Shown: piece after piece, positions 36,301-44,020 of the stretch
How positions within the stretch are numbered: the first letter of the stretch is position 1
Layout: the number at the start of each line of letters is the position of its first letter
Assembly (NCBI RefSeq): GCF_003711105.1
Contig: NZ_CP023865.1
Span: forward strand, 4,985,001-5,049,000
Origin: Actinoplanes teichomyceticus ATCC 31121
Lineage (GTDB): Bacteria; Actinomycetota; Actinomycetes; Mycobacteriales; Micromonosporaceae
DNA length: 64,000 nt
Direction of reading: 5' to 3'
The notes under the pieces: model-generated
The model's database searches: none
What the model saw: the letters and a program-made list of their open reading frames with translations, nothing else
Told to the model about the DNA's origin: nothing
Position numbers and translations under genes: made by a program

Positions 36301-37176
36301 GACCAGGACACCTACGACCGCAAGGTGCAGGTCTTCGGGCAGAACCACGAGGAGACGCTGCGCGCGATGCGGGGTGTGCTGATCGACCGCCGGCAGCTCG
36401 GCGACTACCTCACCTCCCGGGAGGAGTTCGAGCGGCTGGCCGGCACGTTCGCCGAGAGCCTGGGCGAGCGGGACCCGCAGACCGTGGAGACCCTGCGCAG
36501 CCTGTCGGTGACCCGCCGCAAGGCCGGTGACCACGCCAAGGCGCTGGAGACCTCGGCGTACGTGTTCGGGCTGTACGAGTCGGACCCGGACCTGGGCCCG
36601 GACAACCCGACCACCATGCAGGCCGCCCTGAACCTGTCGCTGGACCTGCGCCAGGCCGATCGGATGGACGAGGCCGCCGAGGTGGCCACCGACAACTTCC
36701 ACCGGTTCCGCGCCAAGCTGGGCAAGCTGCACCCGCACACGCTGGCCTCGGGCGGCAACCTGGCGATCATCCACCGGCTCAAGGGCGAGCTGGACAAGGC
36801 GCTGCGGCTGAACTCCGCGACCCTGGACCGGCTGCGCGAGGCGCTCGGCGAGGAACACGTGCTGACCCTCAGCTGCGCCACCAACATGGCCAGCGACCTG
36901 TTCGCCGACGACCGGGTGCCGGACGCCTACGAGCTGGACCGGCCGAACCTGGAGCGGTACCGCGCGGTGATGGGCGACGATCACCCGTCGACCCTGGCCG
37001 CGGCCCTGAACGTGGCCATCGACCTGCGGGCGCTGGGCCGCACCGAGGCGGCCTACGAGTTGCACAGCGACACGTTGAACCGCTACCACGAGGTGCTCGG
37101 CGGCAAGCACCCGGCGACCCGGGACGCGGCCCGCTGGGAGCGGGCCAACTGCGACATGGACGTCATGCCGCTGTGA
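33301..37176 (+). CDS. SAV_2336-NB-ARC-TPR protein (FxSxx-COOH system TPR protein type)
   Basis: This 1291-residue protein has three parts. Residues 1-430 match the SAV_2336 N-terminal domain (TARWPALAVPVDHALTAALG, LRQWAAAGAVAVVHMLPQSM). A STAND/NB-ARC NTPase follows, beginning near 470 (TIWGNVPPRNPNFTGRAEVL), with P-loop GMGGVGKTQ at about 506-514, LLVFDNAD as Walker B and DLPLAIEQAGAWL. From about 840 to the end there are at least ten TPR-type repeats (for example AAELNAHLREIYQRRFGPEHE). This is the architecture of NLR-like bacterial sensors, and of the 'FxSxx-COOH system' TPR protein found beside FxsA genes. ATP-driven oligomerisation on ligand recognition by the TPRs is the expected mechanism. 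Start GTG 33301 overlaps the previous stop. Confidence 0.88.
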   Translation: MTDHPSGDAGTLPGPSRLEERTVRLPGGRTARWPALAVPVDHALTAALGRLGPAWELELAADEHHSMAVWDEAIDRFAAALAADGPPARRVVRRRLRVPPAGAVRLAGPDPAPGARSRLTLVFTDGGAPGWANGVPFDRLRQWAAAGAVAVVHMLPQSMWRRWGLPVERLRLYRADDGPVRNATLIRDPADTILTSLPGPVVPVPVLELGSSWMETWVRLLTGPGTADAHLACLLLPATPAAAPPAAPPGPASDPITAFRSAASPPATQLATRLAAAAPLNLDVMRLLQATLLPRSEPAHLAEILVAGLIQPVAPDPAADSSGLVTHDFIPGARAELLTASPRADTLWVARILDSYLGDHVPAIRRMAATLDDPDRAGDVPVAAGERLIAEVHATVLRALTFRYRQPAALIQAQVDRLARAESPGSGSAAAPDAVEDDMTQTQEPEPARLGTAGPTPPRPAVRVPTIWGNVPPRNPNFTGRAEVLDQLKHLGDGEATAVLPEALHGMGGVGKTQVVIEYVYRNSVDYDVVWWIPAERPAQIASSMVDLAQKLGLPVKAEAAAIPAVREALRIGVPYQNWLLVFDNADSPETVRQYFPMDGPGRILVTSRNPLWSAVARAVEVDVFRREESITLLTRRAPTLSREQADNLAAVLGDLPLAIEQAGAWLAETGMQAKEYLRLFQDKQIALLEMSPPPDYQLPVAAAWNVSLDHLARTRPAALRLLQLCALMAPEPISRSLFSGDLRVQISPELDTTLRDPIQLNRAIREINRYALARIDHAKNTIQMHRLVQAVLIERMTPEERAQMRRGAHQVLASNDPRQPTVRESWPQYGELYPHLSASKAITDAEQPWVRDLVINEAKYHSHFGNAAEALEIAETAYRAWGERIGEEDVQTLQIGRWYGYTLFTVGRYAEAAELNAHLREIYQRRFGPEHEETLEADQAVASDLRVKGRFKDSLELSQDVYDRCVRLFDVDDPLTLNAAHNLAVSLRLAGRFEAARRVDQDTYDRKVQVFGQNHEETLRAMRGVLIDRRQLGDYLTSREEFERLAGTFAESLGERDPQTVETLRSLSVTRRKAGDHAKALETSAYVFGLYESDPDLGPDNPTTMQAALNLSLDLRQADRMDEAAEVATDNFHRFRAKLGKLHPHTLASGGNLAIIHRLKGELDKALRLNSATLDRLREALGEEHVLTLSCATNMASDLFADDRVPDAYELDRPNLERYRAVMGDDHPSTLAAALNVAIDLRALGRTEAAYELHSDTLNRYHEVLGGKHPATRDAARWERANCDMDVMPL

Positions 37177-37180
37177 GCAT

Positions 37181-37201
37181 CGGATCGCCGGTGGCGATCC
37201 G
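37181..37201 (+). terminator. Hairpin ending the SEFIR/HExxH/NB-ARC gene set
   Basis: CGGATCGCC, loop GGT, GGCGATCCG forms a perfect nine-bp stem starting five bases after the NB-ARC/TPR stop. Confidence 0.65.
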
Positions 37202-37266
37202 TGCGTTCAGACTCCGCGCCGCCACTGGTGGGGTGAACGTCGCCCGCCCGTCACCGGGCTCCCCTT

Positions 37267-37286
37267 TGATTCACGTAGTTGAATCA
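37267..37286. promoter_or_regulatory. TGATTCA-N6-TGAATCA inverted repeat
   Basis: Perfect seven-base arms separated by CGTAGT lie 20 bases upstream of the next gene's ATG. The repeat sits where a repressor would block a promoter or the start of transcription. It is unusually AT-rich for this DNA, which makes chance less likely. No regulator is assigned. Confidence 0.55.
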
Positions 37287-37306
37287 GTAAACAAAGGGAG
37301 CTGTTG

Positions 37307-38323
37307 ATGCGACGACGCGGTGCGGTGATCGCCGGAATCCTGCTGGCCACGACGCTGGCGACACCGGCACGGGCCGCCACCGGCCACGCCGACCTGGCGC
37401 TGCGCTGGGCGCCGATCCACTACCAGGACGTGGACGCGACCGGCACGCACGCCCTGGCCGGCAAGGCCGACTACCTCGCCCGCTACGACTTCGACGGCAA
37501 CCTGTCCGGGCGGGACAACTGGGACCACGCCGGGCAGGACACCACCGCGCACGTCTACTACTCGGTGGTGGAGACCGCGACGCACTGGTACCTGACGTAC
37601 TTCTTCTTCCACCCGCGTGACTGGGTGGACCACCCGCTCTTCGAGACCGAGCACGAGAACGACGGCGAGGGCGTGCTGGAGATCGTCGAGAAGGACGGTT
37701 CGGCGTACGGGCAGCTGCGCGCCGCGGTCACCGTCGCGCACACCGACTTCTACTCGTACACCCCGGCCGGCAGCACCTGGACCAGCGGGGGCGAGACGAT
37801 CGACGGGACGCTGCGGATGCAGTCCTCGCCGCACGACGGGTACCAGCACCCGGTGACCGCGCAGGAGGCGAAGGGGCACGGGCTCAAGGCGTACCCGCAG
37901 TACGCCATCGACGGCGACGGCCTCGTCTACTACCCGTCGACGGTGGCCGAGGCGCCGTCGAGCACCGACGACCGGGACGTACGCTACCGGCTCGTCGACA
38001 TCTTCGCGGCCGGCGGGATGTGGGCGCAGCGCAACAACGGTGACCTGTTCGCGGCGCTGGGCACGTTCGCCGGGGACACCAGCGGCGGCTGCGGCAGCGG
38101 CACGTACGGCTGCGGCACCAACTCCGCGAACGCGCCGTGGGGCTGGGACGACGGCAACGACGTGCCGGTCCGCGGGGAGATCGCGACCGACCCGGCGAAG
38201 CTGGCCGCGGCCTACTTCACCGTGCCCGGGACGCTGTCGCGGACGTACACCGCCAACGGCTACGCCGTCGCGGCGGCGGCCCTGCGCAAGGCCGCGGAGA
38301 CCCTGCCGCCGACCGTGGACTGA
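37307..38323 (+). CDS. Secreted hypothetical protein, VPS62/DUF946-like
   Basis: This 338-residue protein has a signal peptide (GAVIAGILLATTLATPARA, about 5-23). The mature part has WAPIHYQDVDATG, ADYLARYDFDGN, AHVYYSVVETATHWYLTYFF then FHPRDWVDHPLFETEHENDG, and a two-Cys loop GGCGSGTYGCGTN. The APIHYQD opening and the 'Y-W-F-F-H-P-R-D-W' core resemble Vps62/DUF946-type secreted proteins, whose activity is unknown. ATG 37307 follows GGGAG at six bases; the TTG three bases earlier is an alternative. A perfect inverted repeat upstream suggests regulated expression. It converges on the Pro/Ala-rich protein gene. Confidence 0.75.
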   Translation: MRRRGAVIAGILLATTLATPARAATGHADLALRWAPIHYQDVDATGTHALAGKADYLARYDFDGNLSGRDNWDHAGQDTTAHVYYSVVETATHWYLTYFFFHPRDWVDHPLFETEHENDGEGVLEIVEKDGSAYGQLRAAVTVAHTDFYSYTPAGSTWTSGGETIDGTLRMQSSPHDGYQHPVTAQEAKGHGLKAYPQYAIDGDGLVYYPSTVAEAPSSTDDRDVRYRLVDIFAAGGMWAQRNNGDLFAALGTFAGDTSGGCGSGTYGCGTNSANAPWGWDDGNDVPVRGEIATDPAKLAAAYFTVPGTLSRTYTANGYAVAAAALRKAAETLPPTVD

Positions 38324-38326
38324 CGG

Positions 38327-38365
38327 CCGGAAGCCGGGCCGGCCGCTGGCCGGCCCGGCTTCCGG
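38327..38365. terminator. Perfect 18-bp bidirectional terminator hairpin
   Basis: CCGGAAGCCGGGCCGGCC, loop GCT, then its exact complement lies between the convergent stops at 38323 and 38377. Confidence 0.85.
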
Positions 38366-38376
38366 GCACCTTCGGA

Positions 38377-39123
38377 TCAGGCCTCGGGGACCGACGTCTC
38401 CTCCGGCACGGGGATCTCCTCCGGCGCGGAGGTCTGCTCCGGCGCCGGGGTCTCGCTCACGCTGGGCGAGGGCGACGCCTCCGGCGCCGACTCGGACGGG
38501 GCCGGGGCCGACGGGGCCGGGGCCGGCGAGGTCGGGGCCGGCGAGGTCGGGGACGACGGGACCGGCGCCGGGGAGGTCGAGGTGGACGGGACCGGCGTGG
38601 GCTTGACCACCTTGCCGGTGGCCTGCACCTTCGCCGCGGTGTAGACGGCGTCGACCCGGGTGCCGGTGATGGACACCTGGTGGCCGGCGGCGAGCGCGGT
38701 CACCGCGACCCGCTTGCCGTTGAGCAGGACCCGCACGCTGGCCGGGACACCGATCGTGACGGTACGGCCCTTCACGTCCTTGGTGCCGCCCTTGACCGCG
38801 ACGGTGACCGAGGTCGCGCCGACCGCGGTGACCCGGCCCGAGGCGGCGAAGGCCACCTTGACCTTCTTGACCGGCGCGGGCGTGGGCTTCTTGGTCGTCG
38901 CCGGGGTGGTCGGCGTGACGGCCGGCTTCTTGGCGGCCGGGGTGGTCGGCGTGGCGGCCGGGGTGGTCGGCGCGGTGGCCGGGGTGGTCGGCTTGGCGGC
39001 CGGCTTCTTGGCGGCGGGGCTGGAGCTCGGCTTGGCGGCGTACGCCATCACACCGGTGGTGGCGACGGGAACCGTGACGGCCGCGGTCATGGCGACGGCA
39101 ACGGCGATACGGCGCATACGCAT
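38377..39123 (-). CDS. Secreted Pro/Ala/Thr-rich protein with central beta domain
   Basis: This 248-residue exported protein has a signal peptide (AVAVAMTAAVTVPVATTGVM, about 7-26). A Lys/Pro/Thr/Ala-rich stretch of repeated PATxPTTPA blocks is followed by a central beta-rich segment (VKVAFAASGRVTAVGATSVT ... LAAGHQVSITGTRVDAVYTA) resembling small OB-like or DUF5666-like extracellular domains. A Ser/Pro/Glu-rich tail ends the protein. ATG 39123 has GAGGAG eight bases upstream. The low-complexity regions look like wall-spanning linkers; the function is unknown. Divergent from a kinase gene. Confidence 0.75.
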   Translation of the reverse strand: MRMRRIAVAVAMTAAVTVPVATTGVMAYAAKPSSSPAAKKPAAKPTTPATAPTTPAATPTTPAAKKPAVTPTTPATTKKPTPAPVKKVKVAFAASGRVTAVGATSVTVAVKGGTKDVKGRTVTIGVPASVRVLLNGKRVAVTALAAGHQVSITGTRVDAVYTAAKVQATGKVVKPTPVPSTSTSPAPVPSSPTSPAPTSPAPAPSAPAPSESAPEASPSPSVSETPAPEQTSAPEEIPVPEETSVPEA

Positions 39124-39246
39124 CTGGGGAACTCCTCAGGTCGGGGAGTTACAGCGTCGGCCGCGGCGGTCACCGTCCGGTTGTGCCCACGGGTGCGGTT
39201 CGGTTGCCGGTTGACACGCGGCCCCGGACTGGGCGAATGTTCCGGC

Positions 39247-40638
39247 ATGCACGATGTATGGCCGGCGCCGGGTGCCCTCCTGGTCTCGCGGTACCGCCTC
39301 GTCACGTTGCTGGAGACCGGCGGCATGGCCCAGGTCTGGCGGGCCACCGACGAGCTGCTCGACCGTCCGGTGGCGGTCAAACTCCCGGCCGGTGACGTCC
39401 GTGCCGCGCACCTGGCCTGGCGGGAGGCCCGGCTGGCGGCGCGGCTGTCGCACCCCGGCATCGCGGCCGTGCACGACTACCGGGAGGCGGTCCGCCCGGA
39501 CGGCTCGGTGGTCCCGTTCGTGGTGATGGAGCTGCTGTCCGGCGAGACCGTGGCGGCCCGGCTCTGCGACGGCCCGGTGCCGTGGCCGGCGGCGGCCGCC
39601 GTGGGCGCCGCGGTGGCCGCCGCGCTGGCCGCCGCGCACGCTGCCGGGGTCGTGCACCGCGACATCAAGCCGGGCAACGTGATGCTCTGCAGGGGCGGCG
39701 TGAAGCTGCTCGACTTCGGCATCAGCGCGACGGCCGGCGAACCGGACGACGACGACACCGGGGCCACCTTCGGCACCCCGGCGTACGCCGCCCCGGAACG
39801 CCTCGACGGCGAGCCCGCGGAACCCGCCACCGACCTGTACGGCCTGGGCGTGCTGCTCTTCGAGATGGTCGCCGGCGAACCGCCGTACAGCGTGGACACC
39901 TGGGAGGAGCTGGCGCAGGCCAGGCAGCACGGCCCCAGCCGGCTGCCCGGCGGGCTGCCCGCCCCGCTGGTCGACCTGATCGGCCGCTGCCTGGACGAGG
40001 ACCCGGAGCGCCGCCCGTCCGCCGCCGAGGCCTGGAAGGTGCTCGCCGAGCTGGCCCCGTCGCAGGACAAGCGGGCGCCGACCGTGCCGCTGCCCGGCGC
40101 CCGGCCCGCCGGGCACGCCCGGGTGCCCGCCGTCGGGCTGCACGGCCGGACCACGCGCGGCCGCAAGATCGCCGTGGGCGCGGCCCTGGGCGCCACCGCG
40201 GTCGCGTTCCTCGCCCTGGTGCACGTGGTGTCCCAGTCGAACGAGGACTTCGCCGCACAGCCGCCGGTGGTCCCGCCCTCGGTCGCACCGTCGAGCGCGG
40301 TCCCGGTGGCCACCACCGCGAGGCCCTCCGCCACCGCGGCGCTGACCCGGACCACGTCGCCGCAACCGGTCGAGACGCTGACGCTCGACGCCGCGCTGCA
40401 ACGGGTGCGGGACGCGGTCGAGCGGGGCGAACGCGCCAAACAGATCCGGCCGGACGTGGCCCAGGACTTCCGGAACATCCTCCGCCAGCTGGCCGTGGCC
40501 GACGACCCGGACGTACGCGGCGAGGTCGACCTGCTGCGGCGCAAGGTGCGCCAGCGACTCGCCGAGGAGGGTCTCACCGCCGCCCAGGCCGCGGTCCTTC
40601 AGCAGCGGCTGACCGACCTCGCCAAGGCCGGGACCTAG
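39247..40638 (+). CDS. Membrane serine/threonine protein kinase
   Basis: This 463-residue PknB-type kinase has a kinase domain (about 18-275) with the glycine loop LLETGGMAQVWRA, catalytic Lys in PVAVKLPAG, HRDIKPGNVMLC, DFGISA and activation segment GTPAYAAPERLDG. One membrane helix lies near 315-335 (IAVGAALGATAVAFLALVHV). A Ser/Thr/Pro-rich outer stretch then leads to a small helical C-terminal region (LDAALQRVRDAVERGERAKQ), likely a coiled coil and without PASTA repeats. The glycine loop lacks one of the usual glycines (ETGGMA) but keeps the rest. ATG at 39247. It is separated by 123 bases from the divergent Pro/Ala-rich secreted protein gene, a possible functional neighbour. Confidence 0.9.
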   Translation: MHDVWPAPGALLVSRYRLVTLLETGGMAQVWRATDELLDRPVAVKLPAGDVRAAHLAWREARLAARLSHPGIAAVHDYREAVRPDGSVVPFVVMELLSGETVAARLCDGPVPWPAAAAVGAAVAAALAAAHAAGVVHRDIKPGNVMLCRGGVKLLDFGISATAGEPDDDDTGATFGTPAYAAPERLDGEPAEPATDLYGLGVLLFEMVAGEPPYSVDTWEELAQARQHGPSRLPGGLPAPLVDLIGRCLDEDPERRPSAAEAWKVLAELAPSQDKRAPTVPLPGARPAGHARVPAVGLHGRTTRGRKIAVGAALGATAVAFLALVHVVSQSNEDFAAQPPVVPPSVAPSSAVPVATTARPSATAALTRTTSPQPVETLTLDAALQRVRDAVERGERAKQIRPDVAQDFRNILRQLAVADDPDVRGEVDLLRRKVRQRLAEEGLTAAQAAVLQQRLTDLAKAGT

Positions 40639-40656
40639 GCTCCGGCGGAGCCTGGG
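40634..40656. terminator. Hairpin between convergent kinase and LacI genes
   Basis: CCTAGGCTCC, loop GGC, GGAGCCTGGG forms a ten-bp stem with one G-T wobble, in the 19 bases between the two stops. Confidence 0.65.
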
Positions 40657-40657
40657 C

Positions 40658-41668
40658 TCAGGCGGAGCCGCGCAGGATCAACCGGGTGGGCAGCACGGTC
40701 TCGCGCTCCACCGGCTCCTCCCCGTCGAGCTTGGCCAGCAGCAGCCGGACCATCTCCTGGCCCATCTGCTCGACCGGCTGGTACACGCTGGTCAGCGGCG
40801 GGTCGGTGTGCCGGGCGATGACCGAGTCGTCGAAGCCGATCACGGCCACGTCCTCCGGGACCCGGCGGCCCGAGCGGCGCAGCACCCGCAGCGCGCCGGA
40901 CGCCATCATGTCCGAGGCGGCGAACACCGCGTCCAGCGACGGATGGTTGGTCAGCAGCCACTCCATCGCCATCGCGCCGCTGATCTCGCCGAAGTCGCCG
41001 GCCGCGGCCGGGCCGTCCCCGACCACGTCGCGGTAGCCCTGGTACCGCGCCACGCCGGGAGCCGTGTCCATCGGCCCGGTGATCGTGGCGATGCAGCGGC
41101 GACCCTGATCACGCAGGTACAGGACCGCGGCCCGGGCGCCACCGCGGTTGTCCGCGTCGACGAAGCTGACCGGCTCCGGGTGGGCCGGCCGACCGGCCCG
41201 CACCGTCGGCACGCCGCGCTCCTCCAGCATCGCCGGCAGCGGGTCGTCGCCGTGCACCGACAGCAGCAACGCGCCGTCCACGTGCTGCCGGGTCAGGTAG
41301 CCCTCCAGCTGGCGGCGCTCCTCCGGGGCCTGCGCGATCATCAGCACCATCTGCAGGTTGCGGGCCACCAGCACGGACGAGACCGACTGCACGATGCGCC
41401 CGAAGAACGGCTCGGCGAAGAACCGCTCCCCCGACTCGAAGACGACCAGCGCGATCGAATCGGTGCGCTGGGTGACGAGCGCGCGGGCGGCGCGGTTCGG
41501 CACGTACCCCAGCTCGTCGATCGCGTCCTGGACCGCCTTGCGGGCCTTGGGACTGACCTGGGCCGACCCGTTCACCACCCGGGAGACCGTGCCCCGGCCG
41601 ACGCCGGCCCGGGCCGCGACCTCCTCCAAGGTCGGCCGCCCGGCCGAACGGTTGCTGTAGTCCCTCAT
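40658..41668 (-). CDS. cebR: LacI-family repressor, CebR candidate
   Basis: This 336-residue regulator has an N-terminal helix-turn-helix (TLEEVAARAGVGRGTVSRVV) and hinge (YVPNRAARALVTQRTDS), then a periplasmic-binding-protein-like sugar domain ending LPTRLILRGSA. ATG 41668 is preferred because it starts just before the HTH and AGAGGA lies upstream; a longer frame to 41719 has no ribosome binding site. A CebR-like box (CGGGAGCGCTCTCG, 41760-41773) lies 92 bases upstream, and a perfect CebR box controls the cellulase gene at 12-14 kb. I therefore propose CebR, the cellobiose-responsive repressor, as its identity. This is inference, since no cebEFG transporter is adjacent. Confidence 0.75.
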   Translation of the reverse strand: MRDYSNRSAGRPTLEEVAARAGVGRGTVSRVVNGSAQVSPKARKAVQDAIDELGYVPNRAARALVTQRTDSIALVVFESGERFFAEPFFGRIVQSVSSVLVARNLQMVLMIAQAPEERRQLEGYLTRQHVDGALLLSVHGDDPLPAMLEERGVPTVRAGRPAHPEPVSFVDADNRGGARAAVLYLRDQGRRCIATITGPMDTAPGVARYQGYRDVVGDGPAAAGDFGEISGAMAMEWLLTNHPSLDAVFAASDMMASGALRVLRRSGRRVPEDVAVIGFDDSVIARHTDPPLTSVYQPVEQMGQEMVRLLLAKLDGEEPVERETVLPTRLILRGSA

Positions 41669-41759
41669 CGCCAGCCGTCCTCTCCACGTCACCGGCTGGG
41701 GACAAGGTACAACCGCCACGCCGCCGGGCCAGTGATTCTAGTGGTCGGCTTTGCGACCA

Positions 41760-41773
41760 CGGGAGCGCTCTCG
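41760..41773. promoter_or_regulatory. CebR-like box upstream of the LacI gene
   Basis: CGGGAGCGCTCTCG contains the eight-base palindromic core GAGCGCTC of the CebR consensus TGGGAGCGCTCCCA and matches 11 of 14 positions. Its place between the LacI gene and the divergent AraC-type gene suits autoregulation. Confidence 0.5.
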
Positions 41774-41886
41774 GCCGTTCGGGTCACCCGGCCCGGCGCG
41801 TCCGGGGGCACGGTTGGCGCGATCCTTGCGGTCGTTGCCGCGACCGCCACTTTCCCGGTACGCCCGTCACCCGGCACAGTGAGCCC

Positions 41887-42900
41887 ATGCGGGGACACAC
41901 GGTGGCAATACTCCTCCTGCCCGGCGCCTCACCGATCGACGTCGGCATCCCGACGCAGGTGTTCGCCCGCCGGCACGGGCTGAACTACGTGGTGGTGCCG
42001 TGCGCGGCCGAGATCGGGCCGGTGCCCGGGCGCGACGGGCTCGGCTTCCACGTCGAGGCCGGCCTGGAGACGCTGGACGGCGCGGACACCGTCATCGTGC
42101 CCGGCTTCCAGAACCCGACCGGCCCGATCGACCCCCGGGTGCTCGACGCGCTGCGCGCCGCGGCGTTCCGCGGCGCCCGGATGGTCTCCATCTGCGGCGG
42201 GGCGTTCGCGCTGGCCGCCGCCGGGATCCTGGACGGGCGGCGGGCCACCACGCACTGGCTGAACGCCGGGAGACTGGCCCGGGAGTACCCGAAGGTCCGG
42301 GTCGACGACAGCGTGCTCTTCGTCGACGACGGGCAGGTGCTCACCGCCGCCGGGGTGGCCGCCGGGATCGACCTGTGCCTGCACATCGTCCGGCGCGACC
42401 ACGGCGTGCAGGCGTCGAACGAGATCGCCCGGGTGATGGTCGCGGCCCCGTACCGCAGCGGCGGCCAGGCGCAGTACGTGCCACGCAGCATCCCGGAGCC
42501 GCTCGGCGACGTGTTCGCGCTGACCCGGGAGTGGGCGCTGGCGCATCTGGAGCAGCCGCTCACGGTGGCCGTGCTGGCCCGGCACGCCGGGGTGTCGGCG
42601 CGCACGTTCGGGCGGCGGTTCGTCGAGGACACCGGTTACACGCCGATGCAGTGGGTCCTGCGGGCACGCGTCGACCTGGCCCGGGAGCTGCTGGAACGGA
42701 CCGATCTCGGGGTGGACCAGATCGCCGCGCGGGTCGGCGTCGGCACCGGCGCCAACCTGCGCATGCACTTCCAGCGGATCCTGCGCATCTCGCCGAGCGA
42801 GTACCGGCGCACCTTCGCCGCGGCGCCCGGCGGTGGCCCGAAACTTGCGGAAGCTGGCGCTGCGGCATCTGCCCGGCGCTCCGGCGCGGCGGCACGCTGA
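41887..42900 (+). CDS. GlxA-family AraC-type transcription regulator
   Basis: This 337-residue protein couples a DJ-1/PfpI-like amidotransferase fold (about 1-180: VAILLLPGASPIDVGIPTQV, SICGGAFALAAAGILDGR) with a C-terminal AraC HTH (HAGVSARTFGRRFVEDTGYT and LRMHFQRILRISPSEYRRTF). The nucleophilic-elbow Cys is present (SICGGAF), but GlxA-type regulators are not known to be enzymes. The effector is unknown. It is the first gene of an apparent operon: the GAPDH start is only four bases beyond its stop. Confidence 0.9.
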   Translation: MRGHTVAILLLPGASPIDVGIPTQVFARRHGLNYVVVPCAAEIGPVPGRDGLGFHVEAGLETLDGADTVIVPGFQNPTGPIDPRVLDALRAAAFRGARMVSICGGAFALAAAGILDGRRATTHWLNAGRLAREYPKVRVDDSVLFVDDGQVLTAAGVAAGIDLCLHIVRRDHGVQASNEIARVMVAAPYRSGGQAQYVPRSIPEPLGDVFALTREWALAHLEQPLTVAVLARHAGVSARTFGRRFVEDTGYTPMQWVLRARVDLARELLERTDLGVDQIAARVGVGTGANLRMHFQRILRISPSEYRRTFAAAPGGGPKLAEAGAAASARRSGAAAR

Positions 42901-42904
42901 GGGC

Positions 42905-43927
42905 ATGACAACACCGACCAGGACGACACCAGCCGATAAGACACGGGTCGCCATCAACGGTTTCGGACGCATCGGCCGCAACGTGCTGCGCGCGGCGGCC
43001 GGCAGCGACGTGGAGATCGTCGCGATCAACGACCTGACCGACGCGGGCACCCTGGCGCACCTGCTGCGCTACGACAGCTCGCTGGGCCGGTTCGGCGGTG
43101 TGGTCGAGGCGCACGAGGACCATCTGGTCGTCGACGGCCGCCGCATCGAGGTGACCGCCGTGCGGACCCCGGCCGAGCTGCCCTGGAAGGACCTCGGCGT
43201 GGACGTGGCGCTGGAGTCGACCGGCCGGTTCACCGCCGCCGCGGACGCCCGGGCGCACCTGACCGCCGGCGCGCGCAAGGTGCTGGTCGGCGCGCCGTCC
43301 AGGGGCGCCGACCTGACCATCGCCTACGGGCTCAACCACGGTGACTACGACCCGGCCGTCCACGACGTGGTCTCGAACGCCTCGTGCACCACCAACGGCC
43401 TGGCCCCGCTCGCCTCGGTGCTGGACGACCTGGCAGGCATCGAGACCGGCTCGATGACCACCGTCCACGCGTACACCCAGGAGCAGAACCTGCAGGACGG
43501 CCCGCACCGCGACCTGCGCCGGGCGCGCGCCGCCGCACTCAACATCGCCCCGACCACGACCGGCGCGGCCACCGCGATCGGCCTGGTCCTGCCCCGGCTG
43601 GCGGGCCGGCTCACCGGGTACTCGGTGCGCGTCCCGGTGCCGGTCGGCTCCCTGGTCGAGCTCAACGCGATCGTCGAACGCCCGGTCACCGCCGAGGAGA
43701 TCAACAGCGCGTTCGAGGCGGCCGCGGCCGGCCCGCTGCGCGGCATCCTGGAGTACGCCACGGATCCGCTGGTGTCCGCCGACATCACCGGCAACCCGGC
43801 CTCGTCGATCTTCGACTCGCTGCTGACCACGGCGAACGGCCGCCTGGTCAAGGTGGTCGCCTGGTACGACAACGAGTGGGGCTTCGCCAACCGGGTCGTC
43901 GACACGCTGTCCCTGCTGGGCCGCTGA
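42905..43927 (+). CDS. gap: Glyceraldehyde-3-phosphate dehydrogenase (EC 1.2.1.12)
   Basis: This 340-residue enzyme has the NAD-binding INGFGRIGRNVLRAA motif near residues 15-29, catalytic SNASCTTNGLAPL (Cys-154 region), TGAATAIGLVLPRLAGRLTG and WYDNEWGFANRVVDT near the C-terminus. It oxidises glyceraldehyde-3-phosphate to 1,3-bisphosphoglycerate with NAD+ and phosphate. ATG at 42905. The gene is not with pgk or tpiA, so it is probably a second copy rather than the central glycolytic gene. Its tight spacing after the GlxA-type regulator suggests control by that protein. Confidence 0.95.
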   Translation: MTTPTRTTPADKTRVAINGFGRIGRNVLRAAAGSDVEIVAINDLTDAGTLAHLLRYDSSLGRFGGVVEAHEDHLVVDGRRIEVTAVRTPAELPWKDLGVDVALESTGRFTAAADARAHLTAGARKVLVGAPSRGADLTIAYGLNHGDYDPAVHDVVSNASCTTNGLAPLASVLDDLAGIETGSMTTVHAYTQEQNLQDGPHRDLRRARAAALNIAPTTTGAATAIGLVLPRLAGRLTGYSVRVPVPVGSLVELNAIVERPVTAEEINSAFEAAAAGPLRGILEYATDPLVSADITGNPASSIFDSLLTTANGRLVKVVAWYDNEWGFANRVVDTLSLLGR

Positions 43928-43958
43928 CCCCGCCGGCACGCCCGGCCCGGCGGCGACA

Positions 43959-43985
43959 CGCCCCCACTCGGCGCGGGTGGGGGCG
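43959..43985 (+). terminator. Hairpin after gap
   Basis: CGCCCCCAC pairs with GTGGGGGCG across a nine-base loop, 32 bases after the GAPDH stop and just ahead of the next gene. Confidence 0.65.
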
Positions 43986-44020
43986 CCCGCCGGGCACGGC
44001 CCGGTATCTATGCTGTGCGG

